In this document: in pieces, positions 30,560 to 42,210 of the stretch
Numbering within the stretch: the first letter of the stretch is position 1
How the letters are laid out: each line of letters begins with the position of its first letter
The notes under the pieces: model-generated
The model's input: the letters and a program-made list of their open reading frames with translations, nothing else
Database searches by the model: none
Told to the model about the DNA's origin: nothing
Assembly (NCBI RefSeq): GCF_000143415.4
Contig: NW_003314296.1
Coordinates: 1,024,930 to 1,088,929 of the forward strand
Length of the DNA stretch: 64,000 nt
Reading direction: 5' to 3'
From: Selaginella moellendorffii
Lineage: Eukaryota; Streptophyta; Lycopodiopsida; Selaginellales; Selaginellaceae
Position numbers and translations under genes: made by a program

Positions 30560-31300
30560 TCAGGGGAAGAAAGCTTTCCACTCTGTGAAGTTCAAATAAA
30601 GCTTCCTCCAATTCACCTGACAGACAGGAAATCAAAGTCTTGGAAACGAGAGTTTATCATCGTCCTCGTCATGCCATCCCCAGGAGTTTGTTCTTCCACG
30701 TACTTGATCATGATCCTGGTAAGCCATGTCTCTGCCTGCGGAGAAGCCATTGTCCTCAAATGGTGTCATTTCGTGCGGACAGATTTAACGGAGTCAAAGG
30801 CAGCAGCGCGGCCTCTTGTTTCCTGAGAGCTGGAATTACCGGATGAGTGCGTTTGCCAGATCTTTGGATCCCAAACCTTGTGCGTTAAGTGACGTTTCCC
30901 GATTCCTGCTACAATAGTTTTAGGCTGACCATCTGTCAAACGCTGCTGAGGCACCTGTGAAGCCGGTGGGGTTTCCTTGTACCGTCATAGCAAACGTCAC
31001 GTAAAGAAGATCAACCTGATCATCGCCTCTCAGTCGATGCAAACATACTAGATCCGACCCACATCTGCGGCGGGATCATCAATGCTCTTCTCGCTTGTAA
31101 ACTCGCAGTGCTGCCACTCCATACTGAGCGAATTGAAAAGCCAGTTGCTTGAATTGGAGCATTCCAACTGCCTCGTTGCAACTTGATTGCAAGAGTGATC
31201 CACCCTATGAAAAGAACATTTCTAGGATAAGAAATTCGATGGCAGTTTCCGGAATGCATGATCTGTGCTTTAATACCCAGCAGAAACATTCAAGCTTGTC
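30560..31300. pseudogene. Patchwork of methyltransferase, F-box and NUP54 pieces
   Basis: Short segments match genes 7-15 kb away in mixed orientation. About 30,650-30,745 matches methyltransferase exon 7 (CCACGTACTTGATCATGATC; AAGCCATGTCTCTGCCTG). About 30,815-30,870 matches the F-box start (TGTTTCCTGAGAG...GATGAGTGCGTTTGCC). About 30,890-30,935 matches the NUP54 exon 6/intron boundary (GTGACGTTTCCC...TACAATAGTTTTAGGCTGAC). About 31,060-31,150 on the minus strand matches the F-box middle (CAATTCGCTCAGTATGGAGT). Nothing here is translatable. Confidence 0.7.
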
Positions 31301-31639
31301 AATCCAACTTGACTACCATATTATTATTATAGCCACAAAAGATTTAAATTTGATGTAATTTTACAGTTCCACCATGACCAAATACAAATACTACCTTTAA
31401 GGGATTGGAAATGATCAGAAGAAATTCAAACGATTGGAAGTGAATGTCGTCTAGAGCGAGCTACATCATTTACTCCAGCTTGTCATGTGGAAGAAACTTT
31501 TAGGGACCAAGCAAGGCCTGTCCAAGTCAACAAATAAATATGTTTTTGAGAACTCCTGGCTTTACATTATAAACTTTAAAATATTAAGGTTATAATGAAC
31601 TTAATAATTTCATAACTCTCTATATATCTCAAACTCAAT
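31301..31639. other. AT-rich intergenic DNA
   Basis: No gene or clear repeat. It leads into the short-repeat array. Confidence 0.5.
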
Positions 31640-31985
31640 CTTGAACCTGACTTTGCACTCAGTTTCGGACTCAATCTCGGACTTGATCTCGAACCCGATC
31701 TCGGACCCAATTTTAGACTTTGTCTTGGACTCAATCTCGGACTCAGTCTTGGACCCGGTCTCGGATCTCGGACTCGTTCTCGAATTTGATCTCAGACTTG
31801 GTCTTGAACTTAGTCTCGGAGTCAGCCTCAGACTCGATCCCGGACTCTATCTCGAACTCAGTCTTAGAGATGGTCTTGGACTCGATCTCAGATGCAGTCT
31901 CATCCAATGAATTCTTTATCATTTTGGTCATGTCTTTGTGGATCCTTTAGCCTACGACACCTTGGGGAGTTGGTTCCTGAAAACT
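31640..31985. repeat. TCGGACTC-type array with conserved flank
   Basis: Array of about 12-bp units (TCGGACTCAATC, TCGAACCCGATC). It is followed by a flank (CATTTTGGTCATG, GGATCCTTTAGCCTACGACA, CCTTGG, GAGTTGGTTCC) also found after the array at 44,690-44,762. On the minus strand both flanks give an ATG and the same start, MTKM(I/T)K, leading into an acidic Ser/Glu repeat. Confidence 0.8.
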
Positions 31986-32029
31986 TCACCACCTATAGAA
32001 GAAGTTTGATGCCCACATTAAACATCTCT

Positions 32030-35000
32030 TTTTAATCTTACAACTTGTTGACCATATCTCCGAGGCCATCCCCCACTTAACAATCTGCCTAAGTTAGCCT
32101 TCTTGGCCAAGAGCCCATGACAATGAAATATAGATGTCTCTATACCCCTCACCTCAACACGTTTTAGTATGGGGTGGGGACTTGAACTCAACTTTGCTCT
32201 ACTAGGGGGTTGGGACTTGAACCCAACCTTTGTAGAATATGTCTACGGATTTGACATCCTTGTGGGGAATTAGGTGTAATTCCCTAGGCTTGGTCAACCT
32301 AGCTAACCCATGCTAATTAACTTATTTTCTACACGCCTTTAGGTCCCAACAAATGCCATTGCTCAATTTCACAAATTGATGCTTTAATTAAACTTTGCAT
32401 AAGTACATAGAGTTTTACCTTGCAAAAATTCCTCCACTAGGTTCTCCTCCAATTCCTATGTTGCCTCGTAGTGTGGAAATTTTTTCCACTTCACATGGAA
32501 CTCCCTCATTTCACATCCTTGTTATTTACTCTTACGCATATTAAGGATGGCCTTGACTTCATATTCCTCTTCCCCTTGGATAACCTCAGGTAAGGGTCTT
32601 ACTTGGTTCTTGCAAAGTGGATCTTCAAAGTACGGCTTGAGTAAATTCACATTGAACATAGAGTGCATTTTCCCCATTTCTCGAGGAAGTCAGAGGCAAT
32701 AAGCCACTTTACCAATTCGTGCCTCAATCTTGTAAGGCCCTACGAACCTACTTAAAGAATTCAAAATCAATTCATTTCCAGGAATACATGCATTTTTACC
32801 TTTGGGTCAATTTTCAGTTGATCCCCCTTGGTAGCTTTAGGTTCTTGGTGTTCAACCACACCTTCTCCCCAGGTTGGAACTCTACATCCTGGCACTTCTA
32901 ATTCGTATACTTGGTTTGCCTTTGTTAAGACTGTTCCAAGGAATCCCTCACTAGATTCCAAATGTTGAGTCTTTCTACCGTGAATGCCTCCACTATGGGT
33001 AACTCTCTATGATACTCGACTATGCTAAGTTCCATAGGATCTTTAATAGCTCGCTCATTGATGACTTCCCATGGACTCACCCCGATACTCAAGTATGGTG
33101 AGGTTTTATAGCACATTTCCACAAGTCCCAAATGACTTACCTAATCGGTCTGGTCTCCAGAAACATAGCATCATAGATAATCCTCTAGCTGCCTATTCAC
33201 CCTTTCCGTTTGTCCATCTGTCAAAAAGTGTTATTGCCATCAAACTTGACTTAATACCCAATACCTGTCTGTGGGTGATAAACTGTGCTGAATTTCAACT
33301 TGGTGCGATACTATTGCAAGAGTTCTTTCCAAGAGTTCTCTAGAACTTACTAGTGAAAATTTTATCTTGATTTGAGATAATCTCTTCTAGCTTTCCTCAC
33401 ACTCAAACCACTTGTTCGAAGAACAACTTCACCACACCTTCCACATCCACTTCTATTGTGGTAGGTATAAAATGTGCCATCTTCGAAAACTGGTCCACCA
33501 TCACGAATATCACATCAAACCCCTCGCTTCGGAGGAGTCCCGTGATGAAGGCCATTGTAAAACATTTCTAGGGACGATCTGGAATTGGAATGCTTTATAA
33601 CAAGCCCCCACTAACCTTAGTTATGGCTTTGACCTGCTAACATATTAAATATGTTTTTACATAGTCTTAGACGTCCTTAGCCATGTTTGGCGAGTGATAC
33701 TTCCTCTTGAGTAAGCCCATCGTCTTGGGCACTCCATTGTATCTCGCAAGAGGTTCATTATGACACTCTTCTAAGGCTCCCTTCCTTAGTTCCCTTTCTA
33801 GAACATACACCCTTGTTTGTTTACAATAGAAGAGTCCATTGTATTTCATATAACCTGTTTTCTCTTCCGTTGGCAACTCACCTCTTTGGTGAGCATCCCA
33901 TGCCTTTTAGTTCCTTAACAAAACTTCTTGTGCTAGACCATCATTCTCATATGCTGTCCGCACATCATCCCAAAAGGTTGTTGTCATGCTAGATATCACC
34001 AACTTCAAGCTTGCCTTTCGACTTAGAGCATCTGCCACGATGTTACTCTTATTAGGTTTATATAGAATCTTGCAATCGAACTCGGCCAAAGCATTGGCCC
34101 ACCAACTTGGTTTTCCTCTTAGGTCAGGCTGTGACAAGAAGTGTTTTGGTGCCATATTATCCGTGTAAGCTTTGAAGTGCCTCCTTGAGCACCTTGACCA
34201 CCACAAATAATTCCTTCTTGTGGGCAAGCCACTTTCATTGAGCCTTGTTCAACTTCTTCAAGAAGAATGCCACTGAATGATTGTATTATTTCAAAACTTC
34301 AACACAAAGTTTAAAGTGTCTATTTCTACTTTGAAGTCTTTACCAAAAGTCTGGTAATGCCAACATGGGAGTCTTTTTCAACTTTCGTTTGAGGTGGACA
34401 AATGCCATCTCATATTTCACTGTCCATACCATCTTCTCTTTTCCCGTTTGGTCCGTTAAGGGTAGGGCCACTCTCAAATAGTGTTTGATAAACTTTCGGT
34501 AATAGTTGCATAGAACCAAGAATGCCCTCAACTCATGTACATTTGACCCATCCTTGCTCACCACATGTCCAAGAAACTTTACCTTTTGTTGAGCAAAGTC
34601 AAATTTGTTTTCTTTAACATATGACTTGTGTTCCCTTAGTTTCTCAAACACATTCGTCAAGTGTTTGGCATGCTCCTCTAACATCTTGTTATAGATAAAG
34701 ATGTCATCAATATAGATGATCACAAAGTGATCCAGATAGGGTACAAAGATGATGTGGTTCATCAGCACCAAAAACATTGTCGATACATTACACAGCTCAA
34801 AGGGCATCACCAAAAACTCAAAACTCCCATACCTTGTCCAATAGGTTGTCTTATCGACATCTTCCTCTACTATCTTGATCTGGTAGTACCCTGATCTTAG
34901 GTCAATCCTTGAAAAGAGAACGCTTCCTCTTGTTCAACCAAGTCTGTAAACTCTTCGTCAGACTGCAAGATCGGTCCTCACTATGAAGCATGGGCACTTA
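32030..35000 (-). mobile_element. Decayed Ty3/gypsy pol (minus strand)
   Basis: In minus-strand order: the reverse transcriptase block (MVMPFELCNVSTMFLVLMNH, then VIIYIDDIFIY with the catalytic IDD, then KVKFLGHVVSKDG) at 34,813-34,340; RNase H tail (ILYKPNKSNIVADALSRKAS) near 34,070-34,010; integrase zinc-finger region near 33,876-33,667; and integrase C-terminal pieces (YLSIGVSPWEVINERA; KATKGDQLKIDPKVKM) at 33,131-32,767. Many stops and frameshifts. The typical gag and protease are not recognised to its right. No bounding LTR pair could be assigned. Confidence 0.85.
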
Positions 35001-35936
35001 ACCGCACCTCCGACCACTTGGAGGAGTTTCATTCACAACTTCCATAAGTCCCAGTTAGGACTCGGGGCTTGCTAGCCCCGAGAATGGCATCCATGCCACT
35101 CCACCTTTGCACTTGCATTCTCAGCTCTAGGGTAAAATGGCTGATATGTTGGTGGTACCTTGGCATGTTTTCTTCGCATTCATGCATTTGGAAATTCCCA
35201 TATGCCGCCACGCATACCCTCCAATAGGGCTAGTTCACTTGGTCCAAGTGCTCCATGTGTCTGATCTCATGACCGACACCCTAAGGTACCACTGACGTGT
35301 CTGATCCATTCCACAGCCTTGATGGAACGCTCAACCTCCTGCAAAGGAGAGTCGTCAATCTCTATCGAGCTTCTACTGAAAGTTCGCCAGCACTGCCACT
35401 AGATCAAGGCCTACAGGCCCAACCTCTAAGTCCCACTAGCCTTTGGGATTTCCTCACCATGTGACCGTATCCTTGGTCACTGCACTAGAGGACTGCTCCT
35501 CTTCCCTTTCACCACTTGGGACTTTGGGGCAACATTTTGGAACACCGTGGCCTTACACAAGCCTCATGGGTACTCTCCTCGCCATTCGCCTTTAGGTGCT
35601 CTAGCCATGGGCTTAGAGCGAGGTTCCGTTGAGCCACGCCAGGTATCCAAGTAGGTAGTGCCACCACACTTGGACTGGGAGCATCGGCCAGTCGATCTCT
35701 CAGGGGAACTAGAGTCGGCTCTTGAACACTTCACCAAGCTACCCCGCTTGTCAGTTCGTGTTCACTCTAGTCATGGACTTCCCAGGGCAACTCATCACCC
35801 AACACTGGGTACAGTCTTCCTGGGCCAAACTGGCCTTTCCTGGCCAAACTGGCTCCACTGCAGTCCTTCCCCTACTATACTTTTGGAGCTCACCAAACCC
35901 CCTAGGGTCTGGGAGATGAACGCTTTGGGCTTTCAC
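35001..35936. repeat. LTR-element-derived debris
   Basis: No gene. The stretch 35,860-35,940 (CTACTATACTTTTGGAGCTC...CTTTGGGCTTTCACCC) matches 44,180-44,250 and, in inverse orientation, part of the LTRs at 42,760 and 57,800. It is retroelement sequence in which I cannot place boundaries. Confidence 0.6.
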
Positions 35937-36052
35937 CCTCTCAAACTCGAACTCGGACTCGGACTTGGACTTGGACTCAGACTCGAACTCGGACTTGGAC
36001 TCAGACTTGGACTCAGGCTTGGGCTCGGTCTCGGCCTCGGCCTTAGTCTCAA
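35937..36052. repeat. CTCGGACTTGGA array
   Basis: About 115 bp of 6/12-bp units (CTCGGACTTGGACTTGGACT), of the same type as the other three arrays. It is bounded on the right by the MITE. Confidence 0.85.
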
Positions 36053-36055
36053 TCT

Positions 36056-36342
36056 ATGCTTTATTTCGTTAAAGTGGAACTTTTCATTATCCCACTTATG
36101 GTGTGTGGCCACATGCCATTTTTATAACAACAATAAAAAATTAAAGTTTTAGCTTTATAATTTATAAATTAAAAACTTTTCATATGATTTTGTGTTATAA
36201 TATTGTGAAATATAAAAAATAAATTAAAAAACTGATAGAAATATTAATAAATATTAATTAAGTACTAGGAAATGGCATGTGGACACATGCTAATTAATGT
36301 CCCACTTTACTGAATAAGTTCCACTTTAACGAAATAAAGCAT
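36056..36342. mobile_element. MITE with long terminal inverted repeats
   Basis: Left end ATGCTTTATTTCGTTAAAGT(GGAACTT) and right end (AAGTTCC)ACTTTAACGAAATAAAGCAT are perfect inverted complements over 27 bp. Imperfect complementarity extends inward to about 70 bp (GGCCACATGCCATTT versus AAATGGCATGTGGAC). The interior is AT-rich and has no coding capacity. Total 287 bp. I could not identify a clean target-site duplication, so the superfamily is undecided. Confidence 0.85.
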
Positions 36343-36350
36343 GTCTCGGT

Positions 36351-36566
36351 GAGTCGTTCCGTGCTCCAGTGCTAATGCTCCTTAGCTCCATGCTTGGGAG
36401 TTTGGCATCGTTCCTTTGTTCAGTGGCCCAAGGCCCTGAACCTCGGGGTTGTCAATTGGACACGTGGCATGTGTCACATGGCATAAAGAGGGTTTAAGTT
36501 CTGCTTCGTGGTGTTATCCTGTGGTAAATCACTATAGGATAAAGGGTCAAAACCACATGCGCTACA
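36351..36566 (+). mobile_element. Truncated 5' LTR of the non-coding LTR element
   Basis: 216 bp matching the 3' end of the LTR at 42,223-43,366 (GAGTCGTTCCGTGCTCCAGT through GGTCAAAACCACATGCGCTA). It ends ...GCTACA. Its upstream part has been lost next to the MITE. The primer-binding site follows after 2 bp. Confidence 0.85.
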
Positions 36567-36568
36567 TT

Positions 36569-36580
36569 TGGTATCAGAGG
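36569..36580 (+). other. Primer-binding site (tRNA-iMet type)
   Basis: TGGTATCAGAGG, 11 of 12 matches to the TGGTATCAGAGC site complementary to the 3' end of plant initiator tRNA-Met. It lies 2 bp after the LTR end, the usual position for minus-strand priming. Confidence 0.85.
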
Positions 36581-39500
36581 GATGAGTCTTGGCGAGTACT
36601 ATCCAATGAGATTGGGCAACTAGTCTCGTTGCATACGCAGAGATGAAAACAATGATCCAAGTGGGTACATGTTTGGGTGCAAAAGGCTTCGCAATTGTCC
36701 CTTGGGAATGGATTTAGTTACCTTGTTGTACCTTATGATGTGAGCTTGCGTTTGGGCTCATAGGATGGATTGGAGATGTTCCGTTTGCACGAGTTTGAGC
36801 TTGGGCTTGTGAGTGAGGCACATTAGTAACTCAAGGTTACACTTTGAGTTAGCAAAATTAATGATAGCCTATCGGTGGTTCCATGAGTTGTTCCAGTGGT
36901 TTTGTGAGTTGTTCCATGTACCATGGGTGAAAGTAAACCTTCCTTGAGTTTGCTATGAGTGGCAAATAGGCTGGTCCGTAACTCTTTAGCATGACACTAG
37001 TGGATCCTTCCTAGGCATGATTACAAGTGGATCAATCAAGACTGTAAAGATTAGTCTATTGGTTCAAGTAGTCATTGCCGTACTCTCTCATAAACTTTTC
37101 TTGGATTGGACTGAAGGCAGTGTGAAAGCAAGCTTAAGGTTTAGTAAAAAATGAGACCAAAAAGAAAGTCGTCAGGGATGAAGGATCAAACACATAAATC
37201 ATTTTCTCTCCTTAGAAATATAAATTTGCAATGAGGTGTGACTCATTGCTCATGTTTATATCATGCAATCAAGAGTCCCTATCTTGATGCATATTGGAGA
37301 TGATAGTCTTACAAATGGTGAGTTGTGGGATGAATAGCGGTGAAGCACTAAAACATTTTGTTTAGGTTTGCTATTGGAAGACTTAAGTTACAATGCTCAA
37401 TTCTTTTCTGAGGAATCTTGCTATTGCTCATTGAGTAGTTTGGTGTTGGATTAGTTTTGAGTTTGGTCGAAAAGAGAGTGGCATGAGCTTATCCGTGTTG
37501 TGAACAAAAGTTAGTGGTATTTAGTGTTATAAAATTTTATCGGTAGAGTGTGGCATTTATGTTATGTTTTATCGAATTGAGTTGGCACTTGATATTCACA
37601 TAATGCTTGTGATGTTACTCAATTGATGATCAAGTTATTGTGATACTTATATCATATCCATGTGATAGTGAGCAATGTGTTTACAAAGTTGCTTAGTTAA
37701 AAGATGATCAACCCCAAAGTGGTTGATGGAGAAGCTAGTCTACTTGCACGAAGTAGCATTGTAATAGCTTTAACTGGATTCTTGATGGTGATCCATTATG
37801 CTAAGCTTAAGTTAGTACCTTGTTTCCTAGGGAGTTTGCCCATTAAGGTGTTGGAAAAGGGTTATAGCATCCATTTGCTATAGCTCATTGGTTTATCCGT
37901 TAGCACTTGGAGTAAATTATTGAATGGAAAAAATGTGTAGTTAAAGCATTGACATCGCTAACACTTGTGTTAGTGGAAGTGGCATTAATGTTCGAGTGAT
38001 GAGGAATTTCCCTTAGAGCTTAATTTTCCATGTCATTTTTCTTGTTAGTGTTTTGGTCATATTGGATATTAAAGGTGATTGAAGAAAAGTGTTAGTGTAA
38101 TATGGATATCCGAAAATATAGTTTTTGTGATCAAGCCTTGGATGTTCATTCTGCATTTTGTGGATGTCGGTGTTGGATATTAAAAATATGGGCATGATGT
38201 TCAATGCTTAAGCATATTATTGGATCATGAGAATTTGTGTTGAAGTGAACCTATGTGAAATAGTAAGTAGGAGGAAGTTGGTTGAGCCTTGAAAGTTTGT
38301 ATTCTTGGACTAAGAGTCATTATTTCTCTTAGATGGAAAATTTTCCACAAATTTTCTTAGGCTTTGCAATGGCTGATTTGTTGATCATTTTGTTCGAAAA
38401 TCATTCCGTTTTTGTAAGCCAATACAAACTAGTGAAGGGGTTGGAGTTGACTTTGGTTGGCTTAAACCTTAGTAGGTAGTTTGTATGATGCAACCCGAAA
38501 GGGATGTTGACTTTTGAAGCTAAGACAATTGAGTTAGATATAGTCTAGAGTTGGTATAAAAAAGTGGCTGTTGCGATTTTCTAGAAAGGTGACCCTTGTG
38601 CCTTTCTTTTAGCATTGTGCTTGGTGGTAGGTTACACCTTGCATTTTGTTAAGACTCTATGACAGTAGTGAGCTCTCATTGATCTTGATTTGGTCTTGGT
38701 GGCCTTGCACCTTAGCTAAAGATGGTGATGTCTAACTTAGTTGTTTGTAGTTGAGATGTTGGTACCCATACTATAGCTTTGTCTAAGTGGAGGTTGTGTA
38801 CTAATATAAGTCCATCTCGTGGTCTTCACTTTAGTTTCGACTAAGTGTTGATTATGCATAGCTAACCTTTTCAAGGCATGCTTAGAGCTGTTGGCTAAAC
38901 GCATTGGTGAGTTTATTGCAATTGAGTTAGATTCATGTGGTCATTTAGTTCGTGCTTGTCCATAAACCTTTATCTCATACTTGGGGTATTACGTTCATGT
39001 TGGACAAGTGTGTGACTCGATAGCATGAGTTTAGTGTTGAGTCTTGTGAAGGCAAGTTGAAAGAGTGATTGTTAGTTGCTTTGCGACTAGTGATTACTTG
39101 TAAACTTTGTCGAAGACTATTGACACTTGCTTCACTCGATGAAGATTTAGTAGTGATGGGCTCGCTTTACCGGATGGTGTTGCAGAGGATCATGTTATTA
39201 GACTTATATGGTTTCTTTTCCATGTTGGTATGTCAATTCCTTTGTCGATATCATTTGGTTATGTTTAGTTTGTAGTGTTGGATTTCATTAAGTCTTGGAC
39301 GTGGTGAATCAATCCTTAACGACATGTTATATGTAACTGAGTATTGTTGGAGAATTAGTCTCTGATACTGAGTAAAAGTATCTTCGACTTTGGTTAGCTT
39401 GGTTGCTATAAAGCTTTGAGTGGTGATTCATTCTCGCTTTCTTTTAGCTTTGTTCTGGTGTTGATGGCATTGAAGTGATGCTTTGTTGTTGACATTATTG

Positions 39501-42210
39501 ATGTTGAGATTCAAGTGAGATGAGATGTTTTTCCTTAGGATTGACATTAAGTTTTATTAGTCTTGATGAAGATAGTGTTGATGATTTGGCCACGGCTTTG
39601 TGTTATTAACATTCATGCATGTGCTAGTTAGCAATTGTTTTGACGTTCAAACGAACTGAGTGGCAAGTTTGAGTTAGTTGTGTTCTAGACGAGATTATTT
39701 AGTAGGGGTTGAGTTTTAGCTTTTCCTTGAATAATGATTTAGTCGTGGACAACACTAACTTTACGAGATGAGGAGTTAGTGATTGATATTGAAGATGTTT
39801 GAATCTTTGTTGGACTTGAGTTGGAATATATTAATTATGGATGATTCTTCTTGTGCTTATTATGAAGTGAGTTACGTCTTGCTATAGATGGATTCATGGA
39901 GGATCATTTAGTGATTACTTGTTGAGCATAGCTCCATTATGCTTAACTTTTGGATTGATGCAAACATGCTCTTCATTAGCTTTGGCATTATGAATTTTAG
40001 TTTATAAATGTGTTGAGGAGGATATTGTGGGTTGTACCATGATTTCTTCTTTAGCATTGAAATTAGTTCATGTGAGACTTGTGATCATTGTTAAGTAAGA
40101 CTTGGTTATAGACTTTTTTGAACTTTTGGTTCCTTGAGTTTTTATGCTCATTATTCCATTTGTTAGAAGTTGTTGGGGAAGGCATTTTGACTCATAGCTT
40201 CGATGATGACGTTAGTATTTGCATGTAGCAATCATTGGTGATGATTAACTATCATCTAGGATAGTTGATTATCCTTGTCAAAAGGTTTTGTTTGATTATT
40301 GTTGGTATAGAATGATTTGTTATTCTTCGGGATGGTGGATTTCTTCTTTGATGATGATTATGCATATCTCTTTTTTAAGGATGATTGATGATCTTTTATG
40401 ATGGTTAGTTTTTTTTTTTATGGCTTTTGGCTTTTCACAATGCCACATGTTCTTTGTGGATTGCTTTGGATTGGTCTCTTGGGTTTGAGACATCAGTAGA
40501 ATGTTGATAACACTTGCTCCTGCAATTTTGGTTCTTTGGTATTGTTGATTGGGATCTATTTAAATTAGCTAGTGTGATATTTGGCATGGGTGTTTGTTAG
40601 TCTTACCACAATCATTCTGTTCTATTGATTATTGTTCGAATTAGTTTTGATAGGTTGGGATCTTATTTCTTTTGGGTGATACATTCGTGAGCATTGTGCT
40701 TGTTAGTCAATAATACTTTGTGTTCTTTAAGTTATCTTTAGTAAGTTGTTTGGCATACTATCTACCATCTTCAGTAGTTAAATTTCATCATTGAGTTTCC
40801 TTGATGATATACTTGCTATTGAATTTTGTTAGATGGTGACTTCTATGTTTTCTAAACATGATGATCTTGGTGGTTCCTATACACTAATACTAGTTTATCG
40901 GATGATAACTTACATGGAATACTTTTGTGTTCTAATCTAAGATATATTCACTGATAATTAAGTCTCTAAGATATCATTGTCTATGACTTTGATATTATCC
41001 ATCTATTAATCTTTGAAGTTGGGCCAATATAGGCAGACTGGCTTCGGCACTTCGTGTGTATGGTGAAATCTCTAGTCATGGGGTAGCTACTGTCGACTGG
41101 TCACATCACCTGCCTCTCTGTCGATGTTCCTTATTCCGTTGAAAGGGCATGACCGTGTAAACAACTCTAACTTCCTGTTTACAGTAGTCTATCTAAACCT
41201 TACTGACGGGTTTGGTTTCTTTGCTCAGGAGGGTTGGAGCCCCTAGCTCCTCTCTCTATGTCTCTGCAGGCAGGGGTATATCACACTTTTGTAAGTTAGA
41301 TGACAACCAGAGCAGCAAGTGTAGCGCACCCTATCTCTCTCCCCTTAAGCCAACTGGAAAAGGGGCAATTGCTTGATGAGAGAGCCCTTAGTGGCTATTT
41401 TATCCCCATTTATCCCCCAAGGTTCCAAGGATCCACGGTGACAGTATATCTAAATCTCATCCCATGATCACATGCGCTACACTCACCCGCCCTTTAGAGA
41501 TGTCAATGTCCTCATTGACTATTGACTAGCAACCCCTACTGAGCCAAGGGGAACCAGCACCTCCATTTCTGCACTCAATCTACCAATCCTTCCATTGTGT
41601 AGATCAGTTATTCCATGTGAGGCAACTAGTCATCCACCCGTACCGCAGTCCCACGGTGGATACCTTCATCCGTGGATACTCCACACAAGAAGAAGGACGT
41701 ATGCATGGATGCCCAATACGTACGATTTCAAATTTAGGGGTAAGAATATACCTTGCTCAAGGGTATATTATACTTTTAAGTAGCCACTAATCAATGGGAA
41801 TCGAACCCGTGCCATTTGCTCTGATACCAACTATAGCGCACCCTATCTCTCTCCCCTTAAGCCAACTGGAAAAGGGGCAATTGCTTGATGAGAGAGCCCT
41901 TAGTGGCTATTTTATCCCCATTTATCCCCCAAGGTTCCAAGGATCCACGGTGACAGTATATCTAAATCTCATCCCATGATCACATGCGCTACAGCAAGGG
42001 TGGCTAACTCTGTTGGTCATTTCCTTGTCGGCAATGGCCGGAAGGTGTCTAAGTGGGTAGCGCATCCATGTTAGACAAAGAGGTTACTCCTAACTCATTT
42101 AAGTTGGTGCATTTCTCATATACTGTGAATACCGTGAACTTTTTCTGGAGTTGTTTCCTTGGCGGTATTCTAGACTTGAGTATGCATCGACGAGGATGTC
42201 GATCTTCCCT
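36581..42210 (+). mobile_element. Internal region of a large LTR element without coding capacity
   Basis: About 5.6 kb between a primer-binding site (36,569) and a polypurine tract (42,211). No gag or pol domain is recognisable on either strand. The plus strand from about 37,000 to 41,000 is strongly G+T-rich (line 39,481-39,540, for example: T 26, G 15, A 14, C 5). Such an organisation resembles a LARD, a non-autonomous element mobilised in trans, although an extremely decayed gypsy element is possible. A TRIM element is inserted at 41,320-41,993. The segment 41,999-42,210 closely matches 57,100-57,300. Confidence 0.6.
41320..41993 (-). mobile_element. Intact TRIM element with 5-bp target duplication
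   Basis: Two 162-bp direct repeats (41,320-41,481 and 41,832-41,993) start TGTAGCGCA and end TGCGCTACA, and differ only at base 2. They enclose 350 bp. Orientation is minus: next to the right-hand repeat lies GCTCTGATACCA (41,818-41,829), the reverse complement of the initiator-Met primer-binding site. Next to the left-hand repeat lies a pyrimidine stretch (41,482-41,495), the complement of a polypurine tract. GCAAG flanks both sides (41,315-41,319 and 41,994-41,998). The paralogous sequence at 57,088-57,112 shows the empty site. The interior has no coding capacity. Near-identical LTRs mean a young insertion. Confidence 0.93.
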
